Shown here one piece after another: positions 47,504 through 59,750 of a stretch of DNA of 64,000 nt. Both the position numbers and the translations under genes were made by a program. The notes beneath the pieces were generated by a model that was not told where the DNA came from, did not search any database, and saw only the letters and a program-made list of their open reading frames with translations. Positions within the stretch are counted from its first letter, which is position 1. Every line of letters starts with the position of its first letter. Where the stretch lies: NCBI GenBank assembly GCA_003415625.1, contig PYIU01000002.1, forward strand, positions 2,852,001 to 2,916,000, in the 5' to 3' direction. The DNA comes from Aquanectria penicillioides. Lineage: Eukaryota > Ascomycota > Sordariomycetes > Hypocreales > Nectriaceae.

Positions 47504-48723
47504 ATGATGGCGACTGGTGGTCCTGCAGTACTTTCTGTAGTCAACCCGCCATCCAAGTCGCAATTCAACTTCCCCAGTACAGCATCATTTCCATCATCTC
47601 CGTCCAAGTCCAAGAACCCGAAGCAATTGCCCTCGAGTTTCCCGGCATCGCTCGCAATCCTCCCCTTCACGCCCACCGAGTGGTCCAAGACCATCGCCGA
47701 TGTCAAAGAGCACTACCTGCAGCAACGGTTCGGCCCATGTGCCGAGCGTTGCAGCGAAATCTTGGATAACCTCCGCGACAAGGTAAGCTACAGCAGCCAA
47801 CCCTCTCTGGTCTCCCCAAACCTGCCTCCGAGACCAGCATCTAACACATGCATGCAGACCGCTGTGCAGCCTGTATATCTCATCTACCTCCACTTCTACG
47901 CCGCCAGCGCCCAGGAGACCATGGCCCACTGCTTGAACAACCCCTCATCGGCGCGCACCAACCTACTAAACGAGGCCCGTCATCACTACACCAAGGCCTC
48001 CAAACTCATCGTCGCCGCCGATGCTGCCATGAACACAAAGCTTCGTCGCCATTCTACGAACAGCACCATCTATGACTATAGCACCTCACCCAATAGCATC
48101 ATGAGCCCCAACCCTCAGTAATGTGGAGCCCGGCGCCGACTTACGATCGCCACTCTCGAGCGACCTCCATCTCCTCGTTCGAGGACGCCTACCACCAAAA
48201 AGCTTCCAAGCGAGCAAGCCTGAAGCGCGTGAGCTTCTACTCCGATGAGGGGCCCGCTGACGCCAAGAGCATCGAGCGCCCCGACTCGCCAACTCTCGGT
48301 CTATCGCTCTTTGCCAACCCTTCATTCCGAGACTTCCTCGAGGCCATGCCGTCGCCGCCACCCCGAACCCCAGTGGAAACAGACATTCCCTCACGCCGCC
48401 AATCCACCTCGGGACTCTCTCACTCAGCGTCTGCCGAAGACCCTCTGGAAAGCGCCCAGAGCGCGTTGCGATTTTCCGCCCTCCTCACCGGCCTGCAGAA
48501 CCAGATATCCCGTCACCTCAACTTCATTGAGGAGGATCTCGCTGTAGACAAGCCGTCACGCCTCACAGCTCCGGCTCCGGGGCTCAACGAAGGCCAGCAC
48601 CGGTACATGGATCTTCAATCCCGGATCCAACGCCTGCGAGCAAGGGGGTGGCAGCGCCCGCGCTTCGATGCGCGCCGGTATCGTGACCTCAGAGAGAGCG
48701 TCATGGCGGACCTGGAACCGTAA
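47504..48723 (+). CDS. Conserved fungal protein with a helical, MIT/TPR-like N-terminal domain, one frameshift
   Basis: Exons 47504-47782 and 47858-48723. The protein has a Ser/Pro-rich start, then a helical region (WSKTIADVKEHYLQQRFGPC ... VYLIYLHFYAASAQETMAHC ... ARHHYTKASKLIVAADAAMN) that looks like a tetratricopeptide or MIT-like helix bundle, then a Ser-rich region and a C-terminal helical stretch ending SVMADLEP. The frame breaks at the C run 48106-48109: codons up to SIMSP are in frame with the start, while the natural continuation SVMWSPAPTYDRHSRATS is in the next frame. One added C makes 382 codons with stop. I do not recognise a characterised orthologue. Start chosen at the first ATG of an ATGATGGCG pair; the second, at 47507, is equally possible. 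Confidence 0.8.
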
Positions 48724-49426
48724 CCGCTTGCTACAGCGTTCCGACTGCCTTTCAAGGCGAAATATATATATATATACCCCACCTTCTTGAACTCTTACCA
48801 ACAAAACCAAAAGTAAGAGCCAGATACGATTCCAAACGCTAGTTTCCTCCTATGGCGGGGGAGGGAATTCTCCAGGAGTTTAAGGTCATGGGAATAATGT
48901 GACAACAAAGTATTCTGTACTAATGGATAATGGATGGATGAAACGGCGTCAACTGGGTGGCTGCTGGGTGAAAACACTGGGTATGAGTTGCCCTGCAAGT
49001 CTGGCGGAGATCTGATATTTTGGGTGGCCTCTTTTTGTCCTTTTTGCTCTCGGAAGATACCATGGTATATAGAAGTGTGACGGCATGAAAACAAAATTTT
49101 ACTTGAAGAATGATGAGTTACACGGCTTCTTCTAGAAGAGCAGTGGTCCAACCAAAGAAAAAGAAAAAGATGAGAGCGCTTCGAAATCAACAATTGACAA
49201 CCAACCACTTCAAATGGTCTTCTTGACATATCCACAGTTATCTTTGACCATGTCCACCTACTAAATCCCCTCCGGAGGACCAGGTAATAGCTTGTTCCCC
49301 TGAGACCTAGTTTTAAAACCATGTTCCCAATGTATATCCCGACCTTGACGAGCTCCTACACCCGCCATGAGACAAAGCTGGCTCGTCCCATATCGCTATA
49401 CCACCTCCACCAGCGCCACCATCCCA
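48724..49426. other. Convergent 3' flanks (conserved protein gene and CaM kinase gene)
   Basis: No gene seen. Includes a short (TA)n run at 48763-48776. AT-richer than the flanking coding DNA. Confidence 0.6.
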
Positions 49427-51016
<1,590 letters not shown>

Positions 51017-54000
51017 GGCGGCGACGAAGATGGGATGGCGGGGTAGTTAGTGAGGCGATACGTCGACTGTGAATGGGGACGTTGAGCGGCCGAAAATTGA
51101 CGAGACCAGAACCAAAGCGAGCGGGCGCTCTGGAGAAGAATTCGAGCTCGGGTTCGGGAAGGGCAAAGGGGGGAGGGCCCGAAGTCGAGAGGACGTCTGG
51201 TGATGATGACGGGAGTGAGAGCGAAGAAAGTCGGGCTGAACAAGCTGAGGGATGATGGCTGACGGCCGATGGGGACTTGGGATGGATGAGGAGACCCTTT
51301 AACTTGCGACAGCTAATCAGAGCATCTACCCAACTAGGTACCGTCCTATACAGAGGCCCCCCTGTGGCCCTCAGAAGCAAGCTGGCTCACAGGCCTCTCG
51401 CGGGCTGTCTACAGAGCCCACCCGGGCAGTATAGCGCGCTGCCACTGCGCATGTATCTGTACCTTACCCATAGCCCACCCACATCCACGCCCCTGTCCGC
51501 CTTTCCTCCAAGGTTGGCGATGGACAGAGAGGGGAGGGGGGGGGGGGGGCTGACAGCTTGCAGCCCACTGGCCCAGCCCAACCCACCTCAAAAACGCGTC
51601 AAGCTGATATAAAACCGGTGGTACCTTGAGGTGCACGAGCAACAGCCAATGGAAGAGAACCTCACTGGCCACTGGTCAAAGTCAAACTATTCCATTGTCC
51701 CTTCTAGAGGAGGGGCGAGATTTGCCTAATGGTATACATCAATCATCATCGAGGCATTCGTACGGCACTCACATGTTTGCTTTTGTTTTTGTTTTTCTCA
51801 ATGATATACCATCACAAAGCGCATGGACATGCACTACGACATGTCCTGCCCGGTGGCTGGCGATGGCGGACAGCGGTAGCACTGTTCACTGTCGTTATTA
51901 TTGTTGACATCTGGGCACCGGGGGGCAGGGTCTTGTGGCAGTGAGGACCAAAAGTGGCTCAGTGGCTCATCAGCAGGTGGCCCCGGACTCGGGGTCCCCT
52001 ATACCGGTATTTACCTCCACTCAGCGTCTGCTACGACAGCCAACCCAGCCTACCGTAGCTGCAGACTCCTTTGTTCCCCTGCAGCTCAAGCCGTGGCCGT
52101 AGCCGGGACTTGTTCGAGATTCGAGGCAGCCCGTTCCCCCACCATTGCGACGCTATAGTAGCGACAGGCCGTATCTGATCCCGCATCACGCCCAGTCCCG
52201 ACATCGTGGCGGAGCACCCGACCAACCCCTACCTCAGGCACCTTTGGTTCCCTCTCAGCCGCTCCTTTCTGGGTCGCATCTTGGCTCTCTTGTCTCTCAG
52301 CCCTATCAGGTTGTTTCTCTTTCTTGGGCAGAATGGTTTGGGTTGCACGTTGGCAAGAAACAAACAAACCACATGCATATCTGAGCACCCAGATGGGTCA
52401 GCATTTCTGTCTTGGGTGCTGCTCAACCAAACCGATCTTATCCATGGAGGCCTCAACCCATCGCTTTCCTTCAGGTGTTTGGGTTACCAGGTTCCAAATC
52501 CTAGTGTGCTCATCTGCCGGTTGATCCTTCTCATCAAAAACATTGAAATTCATCTCATGTAGTTCTTCGGGTTGAGAAATCGTCCCAGGTCCAGCTTCCA
52601 TTGACACCCTCATGTTGAACCTTCACCCTCCACAAGTTCATCCTTCCATCTGGACGGACCCAGACCCTCTTGCATCCGGTCATCATTCACCGTTTCAGTT
52701 ACCCCAGATATTGTCCTTTGACTGGCCCATAGGGGACCCATAGGAGGCATATTTGCGCTGGGAAACCTGCCACAGCGTTCTGACAGCGCCACAATATTGG
52801 GGTACTGCAGACTGCAGAGGGATTACCACCTCTGCATGGTCCCTCACCTAGGCAACAGGGGCACATCTGAGAGGCTGATGAGCCATGCCAAGGATGCCTT
52901 GGCTGGCAAAGTCCCTGACCAGATTCTCCAATAGCTACAATCTTGTCTTGATGTCAGCACGGTTCTTCTATTTTGCAATTCGTGACTCACAGTCAAAACT
53001 CAACCTAGTTCGCCACTAGAAGAATCCGTGCCGCTTACACTGCCATTTTTCGTCCTAGAAACAAGAAAACGGGGAACGACTGTAGATTTGCTGTCCACTA
53101 ATAAGCTCAATACCAGACACAAGGCGTCCGTATCGATTGCCTTGACTCTTCTGAGAATAACCAGTTCCCCAAATAACCCAGGATTTGCCACATACGTTGC
53201 TCCATCGCCAGCGGCATTGAAGTCAACATACCAATCATTCAATTGTAGAGTGCGTGCTACATTTACCTTGCCGCTTTCATCCGGTCGTTGAATTATAGCA
53301 AGTTTTAATATTGACCAAACTGGTAAATATACAGTGCAATAAGTGGGAATGCAAGTTTGGGATATTTCATACCTAGCACAAAGATCAACTTATGATTCAC
53401 CAAGTCATGGATTACTTGATTCGATTCTCATCAGTATGAATGTACAGGAATCTCATGGCGAGGCTCATCGTAGGAACCACCTACAATCTTCAAGACCAAG
53501 TTTCAAACACCTAGGACCGATGTCTTGCCGCAACTCTAAGACAGGTTATCATTGCTGCAAACCATTAGCAAGCCAATCTCATCCCTCAAACAACGTATCC
53601 TTTCTTCATGAGAATGGGCTCATTACGAGTGGCTCCACGTCTTCGAATTAGCTCGACTAAGTGCTTCTTGTCTCCCTGTATCTGACCCTTGTTGATGTAT
53701 CGATACCTAGTTTCGATGGCCTTGCTCAGACGTCCCTTTCCGCTCGTATTGCCTCTGTGACCTTGGAAGGTGCCCAGCCCCACAGCTGGGACCACTTCCT
53801 TGTCGTCCAAATGAATGGCTGAGACAGATCCGCAATGTGGATTGTTCCATCAGATGGTAGAAACAGATCGTAGCAAGACGTTATGTGCCTTGCCCCCAGG
53901 GAGCTAGGCTTCCAAAGAAAATCCCGCTCCCGCCTTGTCAGCCATCATCCAAACCAATGTGCAGATGTCTTTAAATCATACATTTGAATTGTACGAACCC

Positions 54001-55251
54001 GAATTTCGGGAGCGAGATCTCTGGCGCAATCACCAAGGACGCCTGGAGTGGGGTGGAAGGAAAAGGTGCTGCGTGGAATATACCCAGACTGTCTTATGCC
54101 TTCGACACAGCCACTCAATATGCCACTCGACACATCAGGCAAGGTGATTAGCTAGTCGTGTTAACCGCCTTGGTCATGAAAATATATTTGCAACAACACT
54201 AGGCCATCACCCTATTGTAGTGCGAATGTTCCTTCAGATGCATATGGTGTACAAGAACAGCTCTCAACCTTTTAGGTCAACTTGAGATTTCAACCTAACC
54301 AACTTGTTGAGATATAATATTATTGGGAGCTGTTGGGGCCGTTTATCAGTCATATCCTCTGTCTGTACGGCAAAAACTCCAGACTCGGTCCACGAATTTC
54401 TGCTTGCTCAGTCAGTCCCTTCTCGTCGAGTTCGTGATGTCCACCATTCCCAACAGTGTAACTTTGCCTGCGAGCATGTGTGCGGAATTTATATCAACAC
54501 TAATCGTATTAGCGTGACTTGTTATCAAGAACACAGGCAATTTCTGTTTGGTCAAGTGGAAATTCAGCTTGCTGCAGTGGTCAGGACAACATGTTTTGCG
54601 GCAGGTTCAGGGTAGGGAGCGTTCACAAAGGTAAGCACACATTCACACGGGAAATCCCAATAAAACTTGGGGTGTTTTGGACATTTAGATTTATTTTCAA
54701 GCGTCAAATTGTTTAGGTGTGCTATGGAGTGGTGATGTTGGCAAGGGCTATTTCAGTGGGATTGTGATGATGACTCGGGTGAAACAAAAAGGGAAATGCA
54801 TGATGACACCTCAAAGCGATGGCAACTTCGACCCAGAGTTGGGATTGAACCGAGCATAAGAACTAGGCATCTAACCCAACACCTACAGTTCTACTATGAT
54901 GAGTTTGATAAATGATTTTCTACTTTGCACAAGTAACTTTGAGTAGAAGCTGAAGCTAAGCGCATTTGGCTAATTGTCGAATGTGCTGAGGCGAGCCAGC
55001 TGAGGGTGAGGGGCTGGGCACACACTGCCACCCACATTCGACCCCTCAGACCCCTCCACTACCTACCTAAGCCAACTGGGCCTCAGGCTTAGACCCCCTC
55101 TTGCGTCCCAGTCCCTTAGACCACCACCACCTGAGGCTTCGACCCGTTAACCTACCACACATCTACGACGTCACGACACAGCACAGCGCTGCGCGGCAGG
55201 GCAAACCGGAAGGGACACAGGAACGGCCGCCAAGAATCTCACTGGGAAAAT
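51017..55251. other. Gene-poor interval with a decayed gene relic
   Basis: About 4.2 kb. The left end is the CaM kinase promoter and leader. A 14-base G run is at 51536-51549. From ~52,900 to ~54,960 the DNA is visibly more AT-rich than elsewhere and contains an aldo-keto reductase relic (53586-53822, - strand). No intact gene seen; remaining frames are under ~120 codons. CCTACCTAAG occurs near 55062. Confidence 0.5.
53586..53822 (-). pseudogene. Aldo-keto reductase relic (N-terminal fragment)
   Basis: Reading down from 53822, the frame gives SAIHLDDKEVVPAVGLGTFQ, the beginning of an aldo-keto reductase, followed by YRYINKGQIQGDKKHLVELI, which lines up with the family's YRHIDTAxxYGNExxVGxAI segment. 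The catalytic Asp is Asn and the catalytic Tyr is Gln, and a stop follows at 53586. No start ATG is found and the rest of the barrel is not recognisable downstream. The Asp-to-Asn change (GAC to AAC) and the AT-rich surroundings fit a relic eroded by C-to-T mutation, possibly RIP, but that is inference. Confidence 0.6.
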
Positions 55252-55865
55252 ATGGCTGGAGCGACGCGGGACAGGCGTCTGCTCAAGGAGCTGGGTAAGG
55301 TATGAGGTGGTCCTGTATCCCGAAAAGCAGTAGAATCGCTGATCTGACGGCTCTCGCTCCTTACAGATCCATAAAGATGGCTTGCCCCAGGCATCCAGCT
55401 ATTGGATCGCGAGGACAGCGTTGCTGGAGATTGGTTCCTCGACATTCGGGTTCTGGACGAAAACCCGCTCTACAAGGACCAGACCTACCGACTGAAGTTC
55501 CAGTTCCCAAAGATGTATCCCATCGGTGCGTCTCACCAGGAGCTTTGCATGCCCTCCTCAATACCTCGGAGGCATCAGACTAACAGGCATCCCTCCAGAA
55601 CCCCCCGAGGTCACCTTCGACAAAAAACCCGATCGCCCGATCCCGATGCATCCCCACATTTACTCCAACGGCATCATCTGTCTCGACCTGCTTGGCCAGC
55701 AAGGCTGGAGCCCGTACAGAGTGTCTCCAGCGTGTGCATGAGCATCCAGAGCATGCTGACGAGCAACGACAAGGATGAGAGGCCTCCCGGAGACGAGGAG
55801 TTTGTGCGGGCAATAAACTGCGACCGCGCGATATCGAGTTTCTCTACCACGATAATACCGTGTAG
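55252..55865 (+). CDS. Ubiquitin-conjugating enzyme E2, UBE2W type, three frameshifts
   Basis: Three exons: 55252-55299, 55367-55525, 55599-55865; 158 residues after correction. Starts MAGATRDRRLLKELGKIHKD. The active site is in HPHIYSNGIICLDLL, with the catalytic Cys after GII. HPH instead of the usual HPN is the mark of UBE2W, the E2 that modifies protein N-termini; the C-terminal tail FLYHDNTV resembles the UBE2W tail. Frame breaks: a missing C at 55385-55388 (after DGLP), a missing C at 55711-55713 (GWSP/VQSVSSVC) and a missing base at about 55830. Three in under 480 coding bases is the densest cluster in the window. If these were real mutations the gene would be dead, but each break is a one-base homopolymer change inside otherwise perfect family sequence. 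Confidence 0.85.
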
Positions 55866-56642
55866 CAGGCCTTTTGCCATTAGACAGTCGGATGACGATT
55901 AACGAAATAACACACTCGGGTTTGTGGGCATTTTTGGTGCTTTTGGCGTTAGTCCTTGGTAGGTTATTAGGCATGGGCAAGGCATGATTGCTTTGGCGAG
56001 GGACATTTCGGCATGAGTTTTGATGTCTGCTTGGGGCGTTGGTCTCCATACGGGAGTTTGTGACTATTGGCCAGGTGGACTAGGCGAGCCTCTGCTGATT
56101 AGGAATGATGGCATTGTCTAGAACATGCTGGGTTCGTGTGCATATGTAATAAATCAAACAGTAAGGCATCACAAGCCGTCATGGCATGGAGTGAAGGAGG
56201 GATGGCACATCGGTCGGTCCTCAGACCAATCCAATCTCTCGTGGCAATATGGTGGACGAGTGGTTTGTTAGGTAGCAAGCTTCAACGCCTCTCATATCTG
56301 GTGAAAAAAAGATACCGGGATTCTTTCGTGTGAGTCTTGCTGCTGTATCTCATGTGTGAAGATTGAAACCATTTCCCCACGTGCCAATGTTTCCATGAAC
56401 TCATCGCTTGTCACACTCGGGCGGCGGCTAGATGACGTCGGTCTAGGCGGCTAGGCACCTCTCAGTGGAAGTGGGTTGGCTGCTGGCGCTGAGGCTCAGT
56501 GACCAGCCCCGCCAGAGCTTTCCTCACCGCCAGCGAACCATCTTGTCCCAGCGTCCATCCACCTCCCGAAAACGCTCCATCTACAGCTGCACCCAGCACT
56601 ACAAGCTCTCTCCCTCTCGCCGCGAGCTTGCGTTGGGCCACC
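55866..56642. other. Intergenic: E2 3' flank and VPS33 promoter
   Basis: No gene seen. Confidence 0.6.
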
Positions 56643-58839
56643 ATGGCTCCCCGCACCGAATTCAGCACCGAGCAGGTCCGCAACAAGGCCCGAAAAGACC
56701 TGCTCTACTTGCTTGAGGGTGTACGTAAGGCTCTCCCTTCCTCCGCTAACCCCGCGGAGCTATCACCAGCCGTCCCGGGGCCAGCAAGCTGATCGCTTCT
56801 CAACCACCTCAGGTTCGCGGCAAGAAGAACGTCGTTCTCGATAGAAGCTTAGTTGGGCCGATCGGTACAATAGTCAAGGTTCCAGTCCTCCAAGAATATG
56901 GAGTCGACAAGTTCTTCATCCTCGAGTATAACAATGTCGATACGAGCCAACGCAATGTCGTCTTCATCGCGCGCGGGTGAATGCGGTCGTCATGCCGAGG
57001 TTATAGCAGGTGCGCATCCGACAACCAACGATATTGCGGTCGCTCTTCTAATCAAGCCTTCTAGACCAAATAAAACGGGTTCAGCGCGAGAGCCAGACAC
57101 CACACGACTTTCACATATTGTGGGTGCCGCGACGTACTTTAGTGTCCGACCAACTACTGGAAGAAGCCGGCGTGCTCGGTGATGTCAATATCTCGGAGCT
57201 CCCCTTGTCCTTTTTCCCCCTCGAGAAGGATGTGCTGTCTCTCGAGTTAGACGACTCGTTCCGAGACCTATATCTCTCCAAGGATGTGACCCCCAATTTC
57301 CTCATGGCGAGGGCACTTATGGAAATTCAACAGAAGCATGGTCTCTTCCCCAAGGTAATCGGCAAAGGCGATAACGCGAAAAGAGTAGCGGAGTTGCTCG
57401 CCCGCATGCGACAGGAGCTTCTCGCAGGCGAGGATGCCACCGAATCCAACAAAATCGGGCTCTCGCCGAGCATGACAAATGAGAGTGTTATCATCATCGA
57501 TCGTGAGGTAGATTTCGTCACGCCACTACTTACTCAGCTCACCTACGAGGGACTCATCGACGAAGTCTTTGAGATTCAGAACAACCAGACCAAGGTGGAC
57601 ACCACAGTCGTGGGAGCCCCGGCGCAATCCTCCACGGCGACGTCGCAAACTCGTAAAAGAACGATCCAGTTAGACTCAAGCGACAAGCTTTACGACCAGC
57701 TCAGGGACGCCAACTTTGCTATTGTTGGTAGCTTGCTCAATAAAGTTGCCAGGAGATTGCAAAAGGTCCAAAGCGATTACGAAAGCCAACACAAGACAAA
57801 AACGATCGCGGAGTTGAAGGATTTCGTTAGCCAACTGCCTGGTTATCAGCAAGAGCAACAGAGCGCCAGGATACACACGGGGCTTGCTGAAGAGATCATC
57901 AAGCATACTCGAACAGATTTATTCAAAGGTCTCCTGGAGGTTCAGCAGAACCTGGCTGCTGGTGCCGACCCGTCATCCCAGATCGAGGGCATTGAGGAGC
58001 TGATCGCTCGAGACGCCCCGATCCGAGAAACGTTGCGACTACTTTGCATTTACTCATGTATATCGGGAGGCATAAAGCCTAAAGATTTTGACCAGTTTAG
58101 ACGGTTGATCCTCGAGGGCTACGGATACCAGCACCTTTTGACCCTAAACAACCTGGGAAAGCTACAGTTATTCCTATCCGGTCATCACCTCTCGCAGGGA
58201 TGATTCCCATGCCGGGCAATGCCGGCCCGACCGGCACCAAGACAAACTATACCTACTTACGCAAGCAACTACGCTTGATTGTGGATGAAGTCCAGGAAGA
58301 CGACCCCAACGACATCTCCTATGTTTACAGCGGCTATGCCCCCCTGTCAATCCGGCTGGTCCAATGCATTCTCCAAAAGCAATATTTACTCTCAGTGACT
58401 AGAGGTGGCGGAGCAACGGGTGCGGCAGGAGCACCAGCAGGTGCCGGGACACAAGGATGGCATGGGTTCGATGACGCCGTGAAACACGTTCGTGGCCAGA
58501 CATTCTATGAACACCAGAAAGGTGAAGACAAAGCTGTGAAGGCCAGGGCTCTTCTCTCTGGAAATGGAAACAAGCAGACCGTCTTCATCGTCTTCGTGGG
58601 CGGCATCACCTTTACTGAAATTGCTGCCCTTAGGTTCATTGCCAAACAAGAGGAAGGTGAGTTTGCGATACCTTAGCCCAGCAACATATTTGATCTAACC
58701 CGGAGTATCGCTAGGTCGAAGAAACATCATCATCTGCACAACGTCTATTATTAGCGGCAATAGGATGATGGATGCAGCGATCGAGAAGGGATCGTTCGCC
58801 AAGGAGAACAAGACCGCCCCCGCACCTTCAGCTGATTGA
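56643..58839 (+). CDS. VPS33: Vacuolar sorting protein Vps33 (Sec1/Munc18 family), two frameshifts
   Basis: SM-family subunit of the HOPS and CORVET tethers, which chaperones SNARE assembly at endosome and vacuole. Exons: 56643-56720, 56813-57009, 57065-58656, 58715-58839; 663 residues after correction. Recognised by MAPRTEFSTEQVRNKARKDL, VVLDRSLVGPIGTI, the ILWVPRRTLVSDQLLEEAGV stretch, VIIIDREVDFVTPLLTQLTY (the SM signature), GYQHLLTLNNLGKLQLFL, and the end IISGNRMMDAAIEKGSF. Frame breaks: an extra G at 56975-56977 (after VVFIARG) and a missing C at 58178-58179 (LFLS/RSSPLA). The long region after VYSGYAPLSIRLVQCIL, with a Gly/Ala linker, is normal for fungal Vps33. Often confused with Vps45, but the N-terminus and HOPS-type C-terminal half point to Vps33. 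Confidence 0.93.
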
Positions 58840-59750
58840 ACTAGTATGATACCTGAGATGTAGCCGGATGGCTGATTGATTGATTGATTGATTGATCAAG
58901 CGCAGCTCAGATGCGACGAGAGATGGTCTTAGCAGGGAGGTGCATGATTTCTTAATGGCGAAGAACTAATTTCCGGCGTCGCCTCCAGGGGGTTGTCGCT
59001 GTTGTCGAGGAAGATATCTTGATAGACCTAAAGAGATGGGGCGTGTCGTTGGAATGGAGGCTCGAGACCCACCTGCACCAAGCCTCTGATTCGGTCGTAG
59101 CGTCGCACGTGATCCTGTTCGTGAACATGGTTTCCCGCATTTGAGGGGCGGCAATGGCTGACAGTTAAGCCCTTGCATCGAGTGTCCTGAGACGAGAGCC
59201 AACAAAAGTCGCAATTGAAACGTCTAAGCGGACAAGCCTTTGGATGTTTACCATGGATTGATCGATGCCAGCCAATCTACAATCCGGGGCGGGACAATCC
59301 TGAACTAAATAAGTCAGGGCTTCCCACAGTATATACACCTGCCAGATCACCCCAGTGTCATCCAACTGAGTAAGTATTTTGAAGAGATGTGTAAGATGAC
59401 CCTCGCCGTGCTGATGCAACTGAACAGGCATCCCGTTCCTCTGCCATATCACCGCATAATGCTGTTTTTCTCATCTCATTCTCCCATGAGCTCCATTGCG
59501 ACAAAAGTCGAAGTTGACATCCTATGCCCTCGGCGATAGCGGTGATTTTATATCTCAACTCTTCAGTCAAGAAACAAGAGAGACAGGGCGAGAGCTGGGG
59601 GAGCACCTAAGCCGACGCAGTTATGGGGCCAGGCTTTAGGGGGTCCCTCAGGCGGGACGTGGATTGAGAAAAGGAGGATTTGGAAGACCAGAAGTGATTG
59701 ACACACTGTCCCTATCAGCAACGGTGATCGCCCGCGGGACCCAGGGCAGA
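58840..59750. other. Intergenic: VPS33 3' flank and promoter of the LSD1-like gene
   Basis: No gene seen. A TGAT tetranucleotide repeat (about 58872-58896) lies just after VPS33. Short frames on the - strand (59165-59452 and others) have no domain content. Confidence 0.55.
58872..58896. repeat. TGAT tetranucleotide repeat
   Basis: Five to six copies of TGAT in the VPS33 3' flank. Confidence 0.85.

Noticed and set aside
53000..53242. 80-codon minus-strand frame beginning MNDWYVDFNAAGDG
   Set aside because: Looked at as a possible continuation of the aldo-keto reductase relic, but the sequence does not line up with the family beyond two or three residues.
54823..54915. tRNA-like segment on the minus strand (GGTTCAATCCC as a T-loop)
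   Set aside because: The T-stem has two mismatches, no pairing 5' acceptor strand is found, and the distance from a possible anticodon loop to the T-loop is too short. At best a degenerate relic.
56643..58839. Identification as Vps45
   Set aside because: Both are SM proteins, but the N-terminus (MAPRTEFSTEQVRNKARKDL) and the body match Vps33 rather than Vps45.
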